Shown here piece by piece: positions 7,023 through 7,272 of a stretch of DNA of 7,272 bases. Made by a program: the position numbers and the translations under genes. This DNA is from Patescibacteria group bacterium (lineage in GTDB: Bacteria; Patescibacteriota; Dojkabacteria; JAKAPS01; JAJZLI01): positions 1 through 7,272 of the forward strand of contig JAMCRT010000043.1 of NCBI GenBank assembly GCA_023380695.1, written 5' to 3'. A model generated the notes under the pieces. The model had not been told where the DNA came from, searched no databases, and saw only the letters and a program-made list of their open reading frames with translations. The stretch's first letter is position 1. Each line of letters opens with the position of its first letter.

Positions 7023-7272
7023 TGTATATTGCAATTGATTATGGAAAAAGAAATATTGGTATAGCTCTATCAGATAAAAATGGACTTATAGCTAAATCCT
7101 TTTCTATAGTAAAAAATAATGATAAATTTTTTGATTATCTTTTATCTCTTTTACAAAAATACAGTATTCTAAAAATTGTTGTTGGTATACCTTTAGATAT
7201 TGATGGTAATGATACAGTTATGTCAAAGGAAATAAAACAGAAATTTGCGTATTTAGAAAAAGATTTTGATAT
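7019..7272 (+). CDS. ruvX: RuvX/YqgF-family putative Holliday junction resolvase / pre-16S rRNA nuclease (3' end beyond window)
   Basis: The visible 84 codons begin with MMYIAIDYGKRNIGIALSD, matching the N-terminal RNase H-like motif of YqgF proteins (usually DxGxKRIGxA) with the first catalytic Asp present. Further on is VVGIPLDIDG, the equivalent of the family's VVGLPLNMDG. Family members are about 135-150 residues, so the catalytic C-terminal Asp/Glu lies outside the window. YqgF is linked to 16S rRNA 5'-end maturation and, by structure, to Holliday junction resolution. One small oddity is Asn where the motif usually has its second basic residue. Two ATGs in tandem (7019 and 7022) could start it. 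The first gives an ATGA overlap with the alaS stop, which is typical of coupled translation, and the second aligns equally well. alaS followed by ruvX is a known bacterial gene order. Confidence 0.9.
   Translation, partial: MMYIAIDYGKRNIGIALSDKNGLIAKSFSIVKNNDKFFDYLLSLLQKYSILKIVVGIPLDIDGNDTVMSKEIKQKFAYLEKDFD

Overview
The window comes from a very AT-rich, densely packed bacterial genome. Its genes overlap or abut, and intergenic gaps are 5 to 47 bases. TAA, TAG and TGA all serve as stops. No gene start has a convincing Shine-Dalgarno sequence. The alanyl-tRNA synthetase is short and lacks the C-Ala tail. Together these features suggest a reduced-genome lineage, possibly a low-GC member of the candidate phyla radiation. 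That placement is an inference, not a phylogenetic result.

Left half, minus strand (3481 down to 1): a three-gene cluster read right to left. It encodes a NifS/IscS-type cysteine desulfurase, then a six-TM sensor histidine kinase (HK1), then a second six-TM sensor histidine kinase (HK2) that runs off the left edge. Both junctions are 8-base overlaps, so the genes are almost certainly one operon. HK2 has a textbook H-box. HK1 keeps good ATP-binding motifs, but its H-box histidine is displaced by one residue. This suggests HK1 may be a degenerate or regulatory partner of HK2. No response regulator is visible.

Centre: a 47-base divergent intergenic region (3482-3528) separates the minus-strand operon from the plus-strand genes and has overlapping sigma70-like promoter candidates. 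The first plus-strand gene (3529-4821) encodes a 430-residue protein. About 325 residues are Asn/Gln/Ser/Thr-rich, apparently disordered and internally repeated. They are followed by a small DUF4870/Tic20-like three-helix membrane domain.

Right half, plus strand: a perfect extended -10 promoter lies just before a tRNA-Cys(GCA). Five bases after the tRNA comes alaS (alanyl-tRNA synthetase, 700 residues, editing site intact, C-Ala absent). It overlaps the start of ruvX/yqgF (Holliday junction resolvase-like / rRNA maturation nuclease), which is cut by the right edge. The tRNA, alaS and ruvX look like one transcription unit, in which tRNA processing would leave alaS almost leaderless.

Most promising for a second look are the HK1/HK2 pair with the shifted H-box, the repeat-rich DUF4870 protein, the tRNA-Cys/alaS arrangement, and a 23-base exact repeat between the extreme left edge and the inside of HK1. 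That repeat may mark an assembly junction or a truncation of HK2.
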